Shown in pieces: positions 46,863 to 56,044 of a DNA stretch of 64,000 nucleotides (positions are counted from its first letter, which is position 1; each line of letters begins with the position of its first letter). Location of the stretch: assembly GCA_907163375.1 (NCBI GenBank), contig CAJQUW010007428.1, forward strand, positions 1 to 64,000. The letters run 5' to 3'. This DNA is from Prostheceraeus crozeri. Taxonomy: Eukaryota; Platyhelminthes; Polycladida; Euryleptidae. The translations under genes and the position numbers were made by a program. The notes beneath the pieces were generated by a model, which was not told the origin of the DNA, ran no database searches, and was given only the letters and a program-made list of their open reading frames with translations.

Positions 46863-49029
46863 ATTATAACTCTGGAATTAGTACTTTTTGCTTAATAAAA
46901 AAAACGTAGAAAATTCTATTTTAGCCAAAAACTGCAATCTGCGTCTAATTCAAAGTGTTTAAATATGTTAAGTGTGCAATCAACTCATTGCTCTAATGTA
47001 TTTTTTTTGGCGACATGTCCGCCATCTTTTTTCGCCAAGATGATTTTCAGAATTCATATTTACCAATTTCAAAAAGTTACTGTGGCTGAAATTTTTGGCA
47101 ACAACTCAATTTTCCAATTGATTCCTATATGAATTCATCAAGCTTCTCATATTTCATGCAAATTTTGCTGATGGACGTGTCATTTCTGAATGGTGTGGTG
47201 AATAGTGCCAACTCATGGTGTGAACAGTGGAGAAATTACTTCATTTTGCGCCTGGATATTGTTTATCTGCATATTTAAGATGCATCTAATACAAATATTT
47301 CCTGAAATGAGAAGAAAGGAATCCTTGCTTGCTTTTTTATTAACATTTTTTGCCTATGATGGATATGCTACGTTTCACATCACAGTGAAAGTCAACTCTG
47401 CGTGGTTGAAGCACGTGGCCCTTGTGTGTGTCCTAAAACAACACAGCATGCCGTTATTGTAGCGATGTCTGAAGTCACTGTGCCCAGAGTAACCAGAGTA
47501 ACCAGCTGTTGGAAATTCCACCGTCATCATGAGAATTGAATGAGATGCTCCCACACAAATAACTCGACGTTTACACTTGTGACGTCATACTGAATCGTTG
47601 TCTGACTGTTAAGTAAAAGTAATCGTTGTCTGACTTAAAAAGTAAAGCAGACAGCGACAGACAATGACTCAGTGAGACTGTGTGAACGACAGGTTGAATG
47701 GCGCATGGTGTTATAAATTTTGCTGTGGAAGAATCACTCTGACAGCGTAAAATGGAGTCTGGTAAGTTGTTGTTAATGATAGTTGGTTTATCAAACTTAA
47801 ATCGTCAAATTTGCGCAACACCTAGTGAAAGGTCACTACATACAGTTGATGTCTCATGAACACGGTTCTACATCTCAGTTAGCAAGAGCATAGCTTTTTA
47901 GTGCCAACTCATTTATGTTCAACTACATAGTCCACTAAACCTCATTTATGACAATGTTCATTGTTGACGTACTTTCCATTCATCTAGTGGTTGATCTAGT
48001 ATAAAAAATTATGACACATTTAACTGGATCAGTAAGTCGGTCAAATTTTTGGCATATAATGAAACTAAAAGCAACCACCATAAATGCAGACAGTGCGTTA
48101 ATTTTCACCACGTGAACTATACATGAGCAACTAAATAAATTTCGCAAAGATGATCCGGTTCAACCCAGTTTACCACATGAATGTCATAAGAATAGCGTCT
48201 TCAAAGTTGCGACGTTGAATAGTGAGCGTCCTTTAAGAACAGTTTCAGTAGGCCTATTTAAGAAGAATGAATGGCAGCTGACGAAAGGTGGTGCAATATG
48301 TGAGTTAGTACTTTCATTTTAAGAAAATAAGAGGTTCTGCAGCCTAATTCAATCAGCTAATATAAAGTTGATTTTGTATTACCAACTCATGACCTGATTT
48401 GATGATGACTGATCAGACACTAAATGATATATTATTCGCACGCAATGTTGCGTGTAAATAGCCGGATAACTGAGGCCCAGTTATTCCCCCGTGAAAGTGT
48501 GTACCAACAGCCGAAACTATGCAGTGAGGTTATTTAGACGAGACAATTCGTCGCAACACGAATTATTTTGATCGGTTAAATTTTTGTATGGCATCATGAT
48601 CACTGCCAAATATTCTGCAAACCTTTTTTAGCAATAATCGCTAGAATTGAGCACAAGCTTGATCTGACTTAGTCTGTTCGACGCATCATTGCTACTCGTG
48701 TGTGAATTGTTATCTCTACTTCTTCGTCTCATTCACTGCCATTTGAGGGATGTGGCGCGGTCATCATCGCTTCACGAGTTGTCGAGAAATGACTTTGTTG
48801 ATCTCAAGAGCCTTCTGCTCAGACGTTGAGGTCACTGACAAGTCAGATGAAGCTGCCGGCATCGCTGCACTTCAAGTCATCGCTTCTAATTCAAAAAATA
48901 TATATCTGATTTGCCAAAATTTGGTATGTGACTAGAGATATCCTCACCTACGTGTGTCTAAAGTTTTATGACGATTGATTCATTTCTACGGCTTTTGGAC
49001 AAATTTGAAAACGTTGGGGATAACCCATA
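46863..49029. other. Intergenic before the Polinton, nothing coding seen
   Basis: AT-rich DNA. A short cluster at 47,575-47,690 has the direct repeat ATCGTTGTCTGACT twice and inverted AGACAATGACT, perhaps a small transposon end. The frames at 47,205-47,462 and 48,750-48,935 have no domain. Confidence 0.35.
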
Positions 49030-49036
49030 AGTAGTG

Positions 49037-49217
49037 TGACTTAGTGTCATAGTAGAATTCAAATCTACAGTACTATAGTTTTTTCGCGCCACGGGTCCCC
49101 TGGTTGCTTAGCAACGGGACCGTGTCCAAGGTCACGGGTCCCGTTACCAACCAGGGGACCCGTGGCGCGAAAAAACTATAGTACTGTAGATTTGAATTCT
49201 ACTATGACACTAAGTCA
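49037..49217. repeat. Large palindrome at the left end of the Polinton
   Basis: Bases 49,037-49,106 and 49,148-49,217 are perfect 70-bp reverse complements. The arm begins TGACTTAGTGTCATAGTAG and ends ACGGGTCCCCTGGTTG. The 41-bp centre contains a further, imperfect pair (CAACGGGACCGTG / CACGGGTCCCGTTA). A second smaller palindrome, AACGGGTCCCTT / AAGGGACCCGTT, follows at 49,223-49,275. It probably is, or lies in, the element's terminal repeat. Such a stretch could fold into a long hairpin. Confidence 0.85.
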
Positions 49218-49284
49218 GGTCCCCTCGTAGGGAACGGGTCCCTTAAAATTACCTTGGTAACCAAGGGACCCGTTACAAGCGTGG

Positions 49285-49292
49285 TATATAAA
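49285..49292 (+). promoter_or_regulatory. TATA box of the leftmost Polinton gene
   Basis: TATATAAA lies 34 bp before the ATG at 49,326, so the leader would be very short. It follows directly on the GGGTCCC palindromes, which could act as operator-like or enhancer sites. The position relative to the first gene supports a promoter reading. Confidence 0.5.
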
Positions 49293-49325
49293 TCGAATGA
49301 GGATAGTGTACGAGTTCATAGAAGG

Positions 49326-49841
49326 ATGCGCTGCGACTTTTGTGACCGTGAATTCGACGACTGGTGGGAGTGTATTCAGCATGGTAAAGTAGAGAGTGGG
49401 CGTGAATATTGTACGATCTGCACATTATGGTATGACCCTGATCAGGAGCACACGTGTCCATTTGCATTACATGGATTAGTGGAATGTCCAATCTGCCACA
49501 TACACATGTCTCGTGATGAGTTTTTGACGGGGCATGCATGTTTCCATCTATGCCGTTTATATGGGAGTGATTTATTGGATGATGGAGATGAGCACATGTG
49601 TCCAGTGAAAATGGCAATTGCTCTACACCGGATCGAGGATGAATGGATGGATCAGGATCAGGAGCAGGATCAAGAGGAGCCACAAGTGGGTGGTGGACAA
49701 CGCGGGGGTGTCCATGAAGCGCGTCAATATTATTTTAATGACGCAGGTCTCATTGTGACGTATACCCCGAACGAAGAGACAAGGGATGTGTATGGATTTT
49801 TGGAGAGTATGTACGATCAACTACGATTTAATTGTGCGTGA
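49326..49841 (+). CDS. Zinc-finger-like protein of the Polinton
   Basis: 171 codons from the first ATG. The frame is open further left to about 49,254, but only with non-ATG codons and across the TATA box, so I start at 49,326. Paired cysteines recur: RCDFCDREF with a following C and H, then YCTICTLWY with HTC, then ECPICHIHM with HACFH. These look like two to three C2H2-like or treble-clef zinc fingers in the first 90 residues. An acidic, Gln-rich linker (DQDQEQDQEEPQV) and a Gly-rich patch follow. The end overlaps the polymerase start by 56 bp in another frame. The likely role is DNA or RNA binding next to the polymerase, but no specific function is recognised. Confidence 0.55.
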   Translation: MRCDFCDREFDDWWECIQHGKVESGREYCTICTLWYDPDQEHTCPFALHGLVECPICHIHMSRDEFLTGHACFHLCRLYGSDLLDDGDEHMCPVKMAIALHRIEDEWMDQDQEQDQEEPQVGGGQRGGVHEARQYYFNDAGLIVTYTPNEETRDVYGFLESMYDQLRFNCA

Positions 49842-52800
49842 GAATGAAGAATACGAAGTGACGGTGGTGGTTCAAATGACTTTCTTATTCGAGCGTCAGG
49901 TGACAGATGATGAAGTGGAAGATGTGGAGATACGTTCAAATGCTATATTGACTCACAGCATTCAACGTTTAAATTTTGATCAATGGATGGAGAGGGTTAA
50001 GCAGGAGCTGATAGCGTTTATTGATGCAGTGACTATCCAAAGTTCAGGGATGATTCTTCAAAAGATTTTGGGGATGGAAGTTCGTCTGAGCCGTTCTGCC
50101 CGTGATCAACGACGTGCAGGATCATTGGTTCCTATTCCCCCATTATTGAAGAAGGTGCGGAGTATTCGCTTGTTTGATTATAGAACAGTGACGGATGCGA
50201 ACTATTGTTTTCAAGATGCGGTGTTATATGCATTGGCTCACCAAGATAATGTATATACGGGGACGTGTGTACGTGTGGTGCGACAGTTGCAATTGAATGA
50301 TCGGTATAAATTGGATTTTTCAGGGATGAGTGATGAGGGTCTTTACCCCCTCAAGGACCTGAAACAATTTGAACAGCGAAACAATATAGTATTACGGATC
50401 TACGTTCATAATGGGAAGGGTTTCAAGGGCACACTTTACGATCATGATTGGGCATGTAATGAGACGACGCGCATTATTCATCTAATACTACTGACAGACA
50501 TTGAAGATGAGGAGCATGTGGGACTCGACTGCCATTTTATACCCATTATTAAATTCCAGAGCTTTATTCATAACTGTTTTGATATGACACATAGTAAAGG
50601 TTATCACCGCTACCTCTCATGTGAACTGTGTTTATCAGTGTTTTCATATGGTGGATATACATCAGCACCAGATCATATTTACCAGGAACGAGATGAGCAT
50701 CAGAAGACGTGTACAGGTGGGAAAACGCAAGTGGAAATGATGCCAGAAGAGTTTGAGTTAAAATTCAAGGACTTTGGTAAGACGACACACCCTTTATGTG
50801 TTGTTTATGCAGATATAGAAAGCATTATTCATCCTATTACAAAGATCCATACAGCAGCCGTGATTGGTCATTACGTCAAATGGGATGATTCGTTGGACAT
50901 GCCGCCAGAGACAGTGGAGCAGCATTGGGGTGAAGAATGTGTAACAACTTTTCTCGATCGGATGGAAGCACTTATTTACCGTGTACATCACGTCATCGAT
51001 GGGTTGGCTCGTAAGAGAATGGTGATGACAGTAGCAGATCGCCAGGTGTATGCTAATACTCATGAATGTAACATTTGTAAACGTCACGTGCGAGAGCAAA
51101 AGGATGATGAAGCGAACAACCATCAGATGATGGAACATACAAAATGTCGTGACCACGATCACTTAACAGGGAAGTTTGTACAAGTACTGTGTCATGCCTG
51201 CAATTTTCGACGACGTCAGGTCCGACGTCATATCCCTATATTTTTTCATAATTGGAAGGGGTATGATAGTCATCAGATTATCTTACATGGCCTGGTGAAA
51301 CGTGATGAGAATATGTGGTGGATCAACCCCTGCTACACGAGTGGAGATAAGACGGTGGGTGTGTCAGCAAGCTATAAGGTCTATGGGAATTATAAGGACA
51401 ACATTCAATTGCAGTTTCGAGATTCGTTTCAATTTCTGTCAAGTTCCTTACATAAACTGAGTCTAACAGTGGAGCGCCTTCCAGTGTCGGATCGAATACT
51501 AAGTGAGTGTTACCCTACAATGGATCATTCCAATATTCGCAAAGGTGTCTTCCCTTATACATACTTTGATGACTGGTCTAGGTTGGATGAAACACGTCTC
51601 CCTCCCATTGACAAGTTTTATAATGATTTGGCAGAACAGCCATGTTCGGAGGAAGATTATGCAGTGGCGCATCGAGCTTGGCGTGAATTGGGATGTCAGA
51701 CATTTCGAGACTATGTTAGTTATTATCTCTTGGTCGATGTGACACTGCTAGTGGATATCTTTGAGGATTTTCGGACAAAGATGTTTGCAGTGTCACATCT
51801 AGATCCAGTTCATTATTTTGGGATTCCTGGATTGTCATATTCATTTTTCTTGCTCTATACGAATGTGCGATTGGATCATCTAATGGAGGCTGAAATGTAT
51901 AAAATGTTTGAAGACGGTATCAGAGGTGGGATGACTTTTGTCAACAAACATCACGCACAGTATGCGGCAGCCTCGGAAGAGAATGATGGAGTGTATACTC
52001 ATTTGTTTTACATCGACGCTAATAATCTGTATGGGACGGCTATGAGTGCAAAGTTACCCAAGGGGTGTTTTACATGGATTCCTGACCGTCAACTGGAATG
52101 TATTGATGATGAGTGGATTCTTAACTATGACATTAATGGGTATCAAGGTTGCATTTTTACAGTTGACTTGGAGTATCCAGAAGAGGTACAGGATCGAAGT
52201 ATGGATCTTCCATATGCCCCAAACAGTGGTGAGATCAAGGCGGATGAGATGAGTGCGTATATGCATCAGTTGTGGGGGACATTACATCAAAAGAAGCCGA
52301 AGATGAAAACATCCACCAAGCTCTTCTTAACCCATCATCGGAAAGAGCGGTACACCGTCCATATTGCAGCTCTACAGTATTACGTCCAGCAGGGGTTACA
52401 TGTAAGTTATGTACATAAAGGAATAACATTCCACCAAGAGGCGTTTATCCGACCCTATACGGACTATCATACAGCTGAGCGTGCCAAGAGCACAAATCCA
52501 ATGGCTCGCAATATGCACAAGTTATGTGTAAATGCATTATTTGGGAAAACAATGGAGGATGTGCGCAAATACGGGAAAACACGGTTAGTTCGCAAAAAGT
52601 CATTATTTATCAAATATACACATCATCCCATGTGTCAAAACTTCTTTGGTATTGGAGATTCAGCTATAGCCGTTCACATTCGACGACGTAAAGTGATACT
52701 GGACCGTGCTATATATATTGGACAGGCAATACTAGATATCAGCAAGATTCAAATGTACCGCCTCTTAGCTCAGTGGCAGAACAATGAACATTGTCTCTCG

Positions 52801-53376
52801 GTAGACTTAATTGGTGGGGATACAGATTCATTTTTTCTTCGTGTAAAGAGCCGAAGTGATCGTGATACAATTCTACGCTCATTCCGTGATATTCCTAATG
52901 TGATAGATCCTGAAGCGCGTGGTGTTTTGGATACGTCCAATTATCCAAAGACGCACCCTCTTTATGATGCCCACAACGCGAATCGTCTTGGTTGTTTTAA
53001 GGATGAGAGTCTTGGTCGTGAGATTAATGAATTCATTTGTCTTAGCCCAAAACTTTATTCCTATACAATGCGTGATGGTGCACGAGACTGTCGTGTAAAA
53101 GGTATCAAACAATACAAAAAGCGTGAGCTCTCACACGAGTTGTATAAACAGGTGTATGAAGAGCAAAAGATCCATGCTGTATCCCAATTGAATTTAGAAT
53201 CTACATATCATGTGATGCGCACAAAGCAGCGAAAGAAGGTGGCACTCTCAGGATGGGAAGATAAACGCTATTGGATTTCGGAAAATGAAAGCGTCCCATA
53301 TGGTCATCATCAGATTATAACAGGGGCGATTGTAGATACATTATTAGAAGGTCTTGATGATGATGCAATGCAATGA
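49786..53376 (+). CDS. Protein-primed family B DNA polymerase of the Polinton
   Basis: 1196 codons, replicating the element's linear DNA from its ends. Exonuclease motifs: VVYADIES (D343, E345), FHNWKGYDS (D494) and YYLLVDVTLL (Y647, D651). Polymerase motifs: A as YIDANNLYG (D744), B as KLCVNALFGK (K912, N916, G920) and C as GGDTDSFF (D1012, D1014). Between Exo I and Exo II sits a zinc-bound HNH/endonuclease VII-like insert with C428-x2-C431, CRDHDHLTGKF at 454-464 and C469-x2-C472. The N-terminal 330 residues include a CELC...H...C finger. All catalytic residues I can check are present and the length is normal for Polinton pPolB. The start is the first ATG and overlaps the upstream gene, suggesting co-transcription. 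The identification is firm. Confidence 0.93.
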   Translation: MCMDFWRVCTINYDLIVRENEEYEVTVVVQMTFLFERQVTDDEVEDVEIRSNAILTHSIQRLNFDQWMERVKQELIAFIDAVTIQSSGMILQKILGMEVRLSRSARDQRRAGSLVPIPPLLKKVRSIRLFDYRTVTDANYCFQDAVLYALAHQDNVYTGTCVRVVRQLQLNDRYKLDFSGMSDEGLYPLKDLKQFEQRNNIVLRIYVHNGKGFKGTLYDHDWACNETTRIIHLILLTDIEDEEHVGLDCHFIPIIKFQSFIHNCFDMTHSKGYHRYLSCELCLSVFSYGGYTSAPDHIYQERDEHQKTCTGGKTQVEMMPEEFELKFKDFGKTTHPLCVVYADIESIIHPITKIHTAAVIGHYVKWDDSLDMPPETVEQHWGEECVTTFLDRMEALIYRVHHVIDGLARKRMVMTVADRQVYANTHECNICKRHVREQKDDEANNHQMMEHTKCRDHDHLTGKFVQVLCHACNFRRRQVRRHIPIFFHNWKGYDSHQIILHGLVKRDENMWWINPCYTSGDKTVGVSASYKVYGNYKDNIQLQFRDSFQFLSSSLHKLSLTVERLPVSDRILSECYPTMDHSNIRKGVFPYTYFDDWSRLDETRLPPIDKFYNDLAEQPCSEEDYAVAHRAWRELGCQTFRDYVSYYLLVDVTLLVDIFEDFRTKMFAVSHLDPVHYFGIPGLSYSFFLLYTNVRLDHLMEAEMYKMFEDGIRGGMTFVNKHHAQYAAASEENDGVYTHLFYIDANNLYGTAMSAKLPKGCFTWIPDRQLECIDDEWILNYDINGYQGCIFTVDLEYPEEVQDRSMDLPYAPNSGEIKADEMSAYMHQLWGTLHQKKPKMKTSTKLFLTHHRKERYTVHIAALQYYVQQGLHVSYVHKGITFHQEAFIRPYTDYHTAERAKSTNPMARNMHKLCVNALFGKTMEDVRKYGKTRLVRKKSLFIKYTHHPMCQNFFGIGDSAIAVHIRRRKVILDRAIYIGQAILDISKIQMYRLLAQWQNNEHCLSVDLIGGDTDSFFLRVKSRSDRDTILRSFRDIPNVIDPEARGVLDTSNYPKTHPLYDAHNANRLGCFKDESLGREINEFICLSPKLYSYTMRDGARDCRVKGIKQYKKRELSHELYKQVYEEQKIHAVSQLNLESTYHVMRTKQRKKVALSGWEDKRYWISENESVPYGHHQIITGAIVDTLLEGLDDDAMQ

Positions 53377-53446
53377 TAACCCTCTCCACCAATGAAAGGT
53401 GTTGGTCATTTGATTATAAGGGTGGACAATCTAGGTGAGTGGTTAA

Positions 53447-53974
53447 ATGACATCAAAGCTGTGTAATCGTATGGTGGAGATACGTGCCTCCAGTGACCTA
53501 CCCTTGGAAGTGATTTATCCAGTGTTGTGTCACCGGGGGTGGTGTCTTCGATTCCGTCAAGCCAAACCTAAACGCATTTACATCAAATGGTGGAATACAA
53601 TCCCTCTTCAACTCTTTCCACGTGGGTGTATACAAGTGATGGGATTGCATGAGATGAGTGTGTATGACAAAGTGTGTGAAAGTCTGGAGACATTACTAAC
53701 CAAAGAATGTCACTTACCTGTGACATTAAGTGCACCGGTGGTGAAATCATGTACAGTATTATGTAACTGGAAACGGTACAGAACATCGATCCCTTTCCAT
53801 CATTTGGCCTCGTCAGCCAATGTGATGAATGAGCATGAACTTTTCCCTGGAACATTGGTCCGTCACAATCACCATCACTGTTCATTGTTTGTGAATGGTA
53901 AGGCCATTGTAACGGGTGCTTGCTCTATTGAGGAAGCAGAATCTGTCTTATGGACCATTGTAAATACATTATGA
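53447..53974 (+). CDS. TBP-like (TATA-binding protein fold) protein of the Polinton
   Basis: 175 codons. It reads as two diverged repeats of about 80 residues, as in TATA-binding protein. The first (about 8-86) has LPLEVIYPVL, then PKRIYIKWWN, then LFPRGCIQVMGLHEMSVYDK. The second (about 92-175) has ELFPGTLVRH, CSLFVNGKAIVTGACS and IEEAESVLWTIV. The TBP counterparts are ELFPGLIYRM and SGKVVLTGAK followed by a long helix, and the spacing agrees. The length matches the TBP core with no extra domain. It lies 70 bp after the polymerase, in the same direction, and converges on the protease. The inferred role is recognition of the element's own promoters. The call is from sequence pattern alone; a structural prediction would test it. 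Confidence 0.65.
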   Translation: MTSKLCNRMVEIRASSDLPLEVIYPVLCHRGWCLRFRQAKPKRIYIKWWNTIPLQLFPRGCIQVMGLHEMSVYDKVCESLETLLTKECHLPVTLSAPVVKSCTVLCNWKRYRTSIPFHHLASSANVMNEHELFPGTLVRHNHHHCSLFVNGKAIVTGACSIEEAESVLWTIVNTL

Positions 53975-54001
53975 GAAAGAACAAGTGTTTTTGTTACATA
54001 T

Positions 54002-54619
54002 CTATTTATTGGAGAGAATAGTAGATACAAGTGTTTTCATATATTTAGCAATGAAACGATCATTATGGGATAGGACAGGGTTAGTGCCTTGGGTAGGTGG
54101 AACATGATAAAATGGGGTTAGTGTCTGGGAAAGGGAAGGGAAATGGGGACGATGATTAAGATAATAGAGACAGTAACCTCCACAGTAAGCTTTTGAGCCT
54201 TGAATACATGTATGTAGACGTTTGAGAGGATAGGGTCGTTTTTGTAACCATGAAACTAGATGAGGGTATTGATGAATAGGTTGACCGTATGAATCAAAGA
54301 ATTCACAAAGTTGATGTTCCATATCTTGATAATATGCGAGCCAATGTTCGCCTGTTTTATGACGTGGGTCTGAATTGACAATGCAGCTGTAGGAAGTGGT
54401 GGTGTCTGTAGGAGCTTCATTCGCAGCAAACACACCTTTGAAGGGGATGTGGGAGGGTTGGAGGAAGAGTGGGGCCATAGATTGACAACTGCATTGTAGG
54501 AGACACATGAGACTATCGGTATCATCATCGCAACAACATTGGAGCATATACTGTTGTTGGACATGATCCAACGATTTCATGACTGAGGTCAATTGGTTTG
54601 AGGAGAGCCATTCCACCAT
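54002..54619 (-). CDS. Adenain-like cysteine protease of the Polinton
   Basis: 205 codons, similar in size to adenovirus protease. The catalytic set can be read in order: H92 in TGEHWLAYY, D109 in CEFFDSYGQP, Q140 in TCIQGSKAY and C146 in YCGGYCLYY. The GEHW and GGYC surroundings are characteristic of the Ulp1/adenain clan. In this family the enzyme matures virion precursors, here probably the capsid, basic and spike proteins encoded next to it. It is the last gene of the leftward block, 13 bp after the capsid gene, and converges on the TBP-like gene with a gap of 27 bp. The Cys-rich segment at residues 28-45 is of unknown use. Confidence 0.9.
   Translation of the reverse strand: MVEWLSSNQLTSVMKSLDHVQQQYMLQCCCDDDTDSLMCLLQCSCQSMAPLFLQPSHIPFKGVFAANEAPTDTTTSYSCIVNSDPRHKTGEHWLAYYQDMEHQLCEFFDSYGQPIHQYPHLVSWLQKRPYPLKRLHTCIQGSKAYCGGYCLYYLNHRPHFPSLSQTLTPFYHVPPTQGTNPVLSHNDRFIAKYMKTLVSTILSNK
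54005..54010 (-). terminator. AATAAA at the end of the leftward virion-gene block
   Basis: AATAAA directly precedes and abuts the TAG of the protease gene (minus strand). No such signal is seen right after the capsid, core or spike genes upstream, so this may end shared transcripts of the whole block. Confidence 0.5.
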
Positions 54620-54632
54620 GATGGATAGGAAC

Positions 54633-56012
54633 TTAGACAGATGGGGTTACGTAGTCGCTGGAGATGACAGAGGTATTCGGTCTGATGACAAAGCATTCAT
54701 CCACAAGTGAGAAAATGATGAGATCCAATGCAGTGGTCAAAGGGGTTTGAAATTCAATTTCTAGGGAAAAGTTTAAGTCCCCACGTGTTCTTTGTTGTTG
54801 TCCAATGCGATGATCATGGGTGATATCAAAGGGGATGAGATAGAAATAGTCTTTAAATGTGTCCAGATCAATATTACAGGAGGAATTTTTACCATAGATA
54901 TTCATGGCACGATTGAATTGGGTATAGACTTGACGGAGATGTTTACATTCAATACTCCCACCTGTGATGGTGACACCATTCGATTTGAGGGTGAGGGAGG
55001 AGAGTTTATGTCGTTGAAAGATGAGTTTTCGTTTTTCAAAGGTGAGCCAACTATTACTGGGGACTAAACCAAAAAATAATAGCTTCGGTTGGATATTAAT
55101 AGCGAAATTGTAGACATCCTTCTTCTGCCACCCATCACTCAAATTAATGCGTTGAACAACAATACCATTGTACTTGTAAGCGATATTTTCCTTTGCTCGA
55201 CGGGTGGCAACCGCTTTTTGAATGGAATCCATGGGTTGGAGCATGGGCATGTGTAATTTAAAGGAATGAAAAAAGAGTCGGTAATTGGTAGTGGGGGTGA
55301 TTGCGCCAAAATCACGGAACATGTACTGGGGTTGATTCACTTGAAATTCTACATCCAAAGTGGTACCAGGAGGGAGTGCTTTCTCCTGTTGAAAGAGATT
55401 GCAATGAATGGGGAAATCATATTGACGTCGATATTTCTGTTTACGCCACAATTTAATCTCCTGTTGATTAATTAAATTATTAGCATCATCAAATTTTTGT
55501 GTTGTTTCCTTCAAAGACCCATTCGCTGCAAAAGCGCCGGGGAGGGTGCGGACGAGAGAGGTGGTGGGGGTATAAAACCCTTGTGTCACCAAATGAGTCC
55601 CTTTAGCCGTAGCATCATATTGTAACATGTTGATGAGGTAGGCCTTGAGATAATAGAGATCATTACCCCCTTCTACAACTTGTTCATTGATGGTAATTTT
55701 AACATCTCGAAACATACTGTGGGCTGAATTATTAATGAGAATGACACTCGCTGTATCAACTGTAGTGTTCCAGGTGGCAGCGGCAGAATCATAGGATTGA
55801 ATGGAGACGTCTACCGTGCAGTAGGCATTGGCAACATCCATCCAATAGAGATCAGAGGGTTTTAATGAGAAATGGATGGTATCACATGCATCCAAAGCAT
55901 TGATTGGAGCCACCAAATTGACAAAGGTGGAACGACTGGAGACGTCCACTCCATCCTTTTCAAAGACGTCATATCGAGCATCTAAATGTGTAGGGAATGT
56001 GGCTGTCGTCAT
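54633..56012 (-). CDS. Major capsid protein (double jelly-roll) of the Polinton
   Basis: 459 codons starting at an ATG. The composition and layout match Polinton capsid proteins: an N-terminal segment with SRSTFVNLVAPINALDACD, then FSLKPSDLYWMDVANAYCTV, the first strand-rich barrel. The second barrel follows after about residue 230, with FFHSFKLHMPMLQPMDSIQK and many short beta-type stretches. SMFRDVKITINEQVVEGGND resembles the loop found after the first strands in hexon-like proteins. There is no membrane segment. Trimers of such proteins build icosahedral shells. It lies between the protease (13 bp gap) and the basic protein (32 bp gap). Its identity rests on order and pattern, as capsid sequences diverge strongly. 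Confidence 0.8.
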   Translation of the reverse strand: MTTATFPTHLDARYDVFEKDGVDVSSRSTFVNLVAPINALDACDTIHFSLKPSDLYWMDVANAYCTVDVSIQSYDSAAATWNTTVDTASVILINNSAHSMFRDVKITINEQVVEGGNDLYYLKAYLINMLQYDATAKGTHLVTQGFYTPTTSLVRTLPGAFAANGSLKETTQKFDDANNLINQQEIKLWRKQKYRRQYDFPIHCNLFQQEKALPPGTTLDVEFQVNQPQYMFRDFGAITPTTNYRLFFHSFKLHMPMLQPMDSIQKAVATRRAKENIAYKYNGIVVQRINLSDGWQKKDVYNFAINIQPKLLFFGLVPSNSWLTFEKRKLIFQRHKLSSLTLKSNGVTITGGSIECKHLRQVYTQFNRAMNIYGKNSSCNIDLDTFKDYFYLIPFDITHDHRIGQQQRTRGDLNFSLEIEFQTPLTTALDLIIFSLVDECFVIRPNTSVISSDYVTPSV

Positions 56013-56044
56013 GGTGATGAGAAAAGGGTGGGGTGAGGAATTAC

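Noticed and set aside
49254-49325. Upstream extension of the zinc-finger gene
   Set aside because: No ATG is available there and it would run across the TATA box and palindrome.
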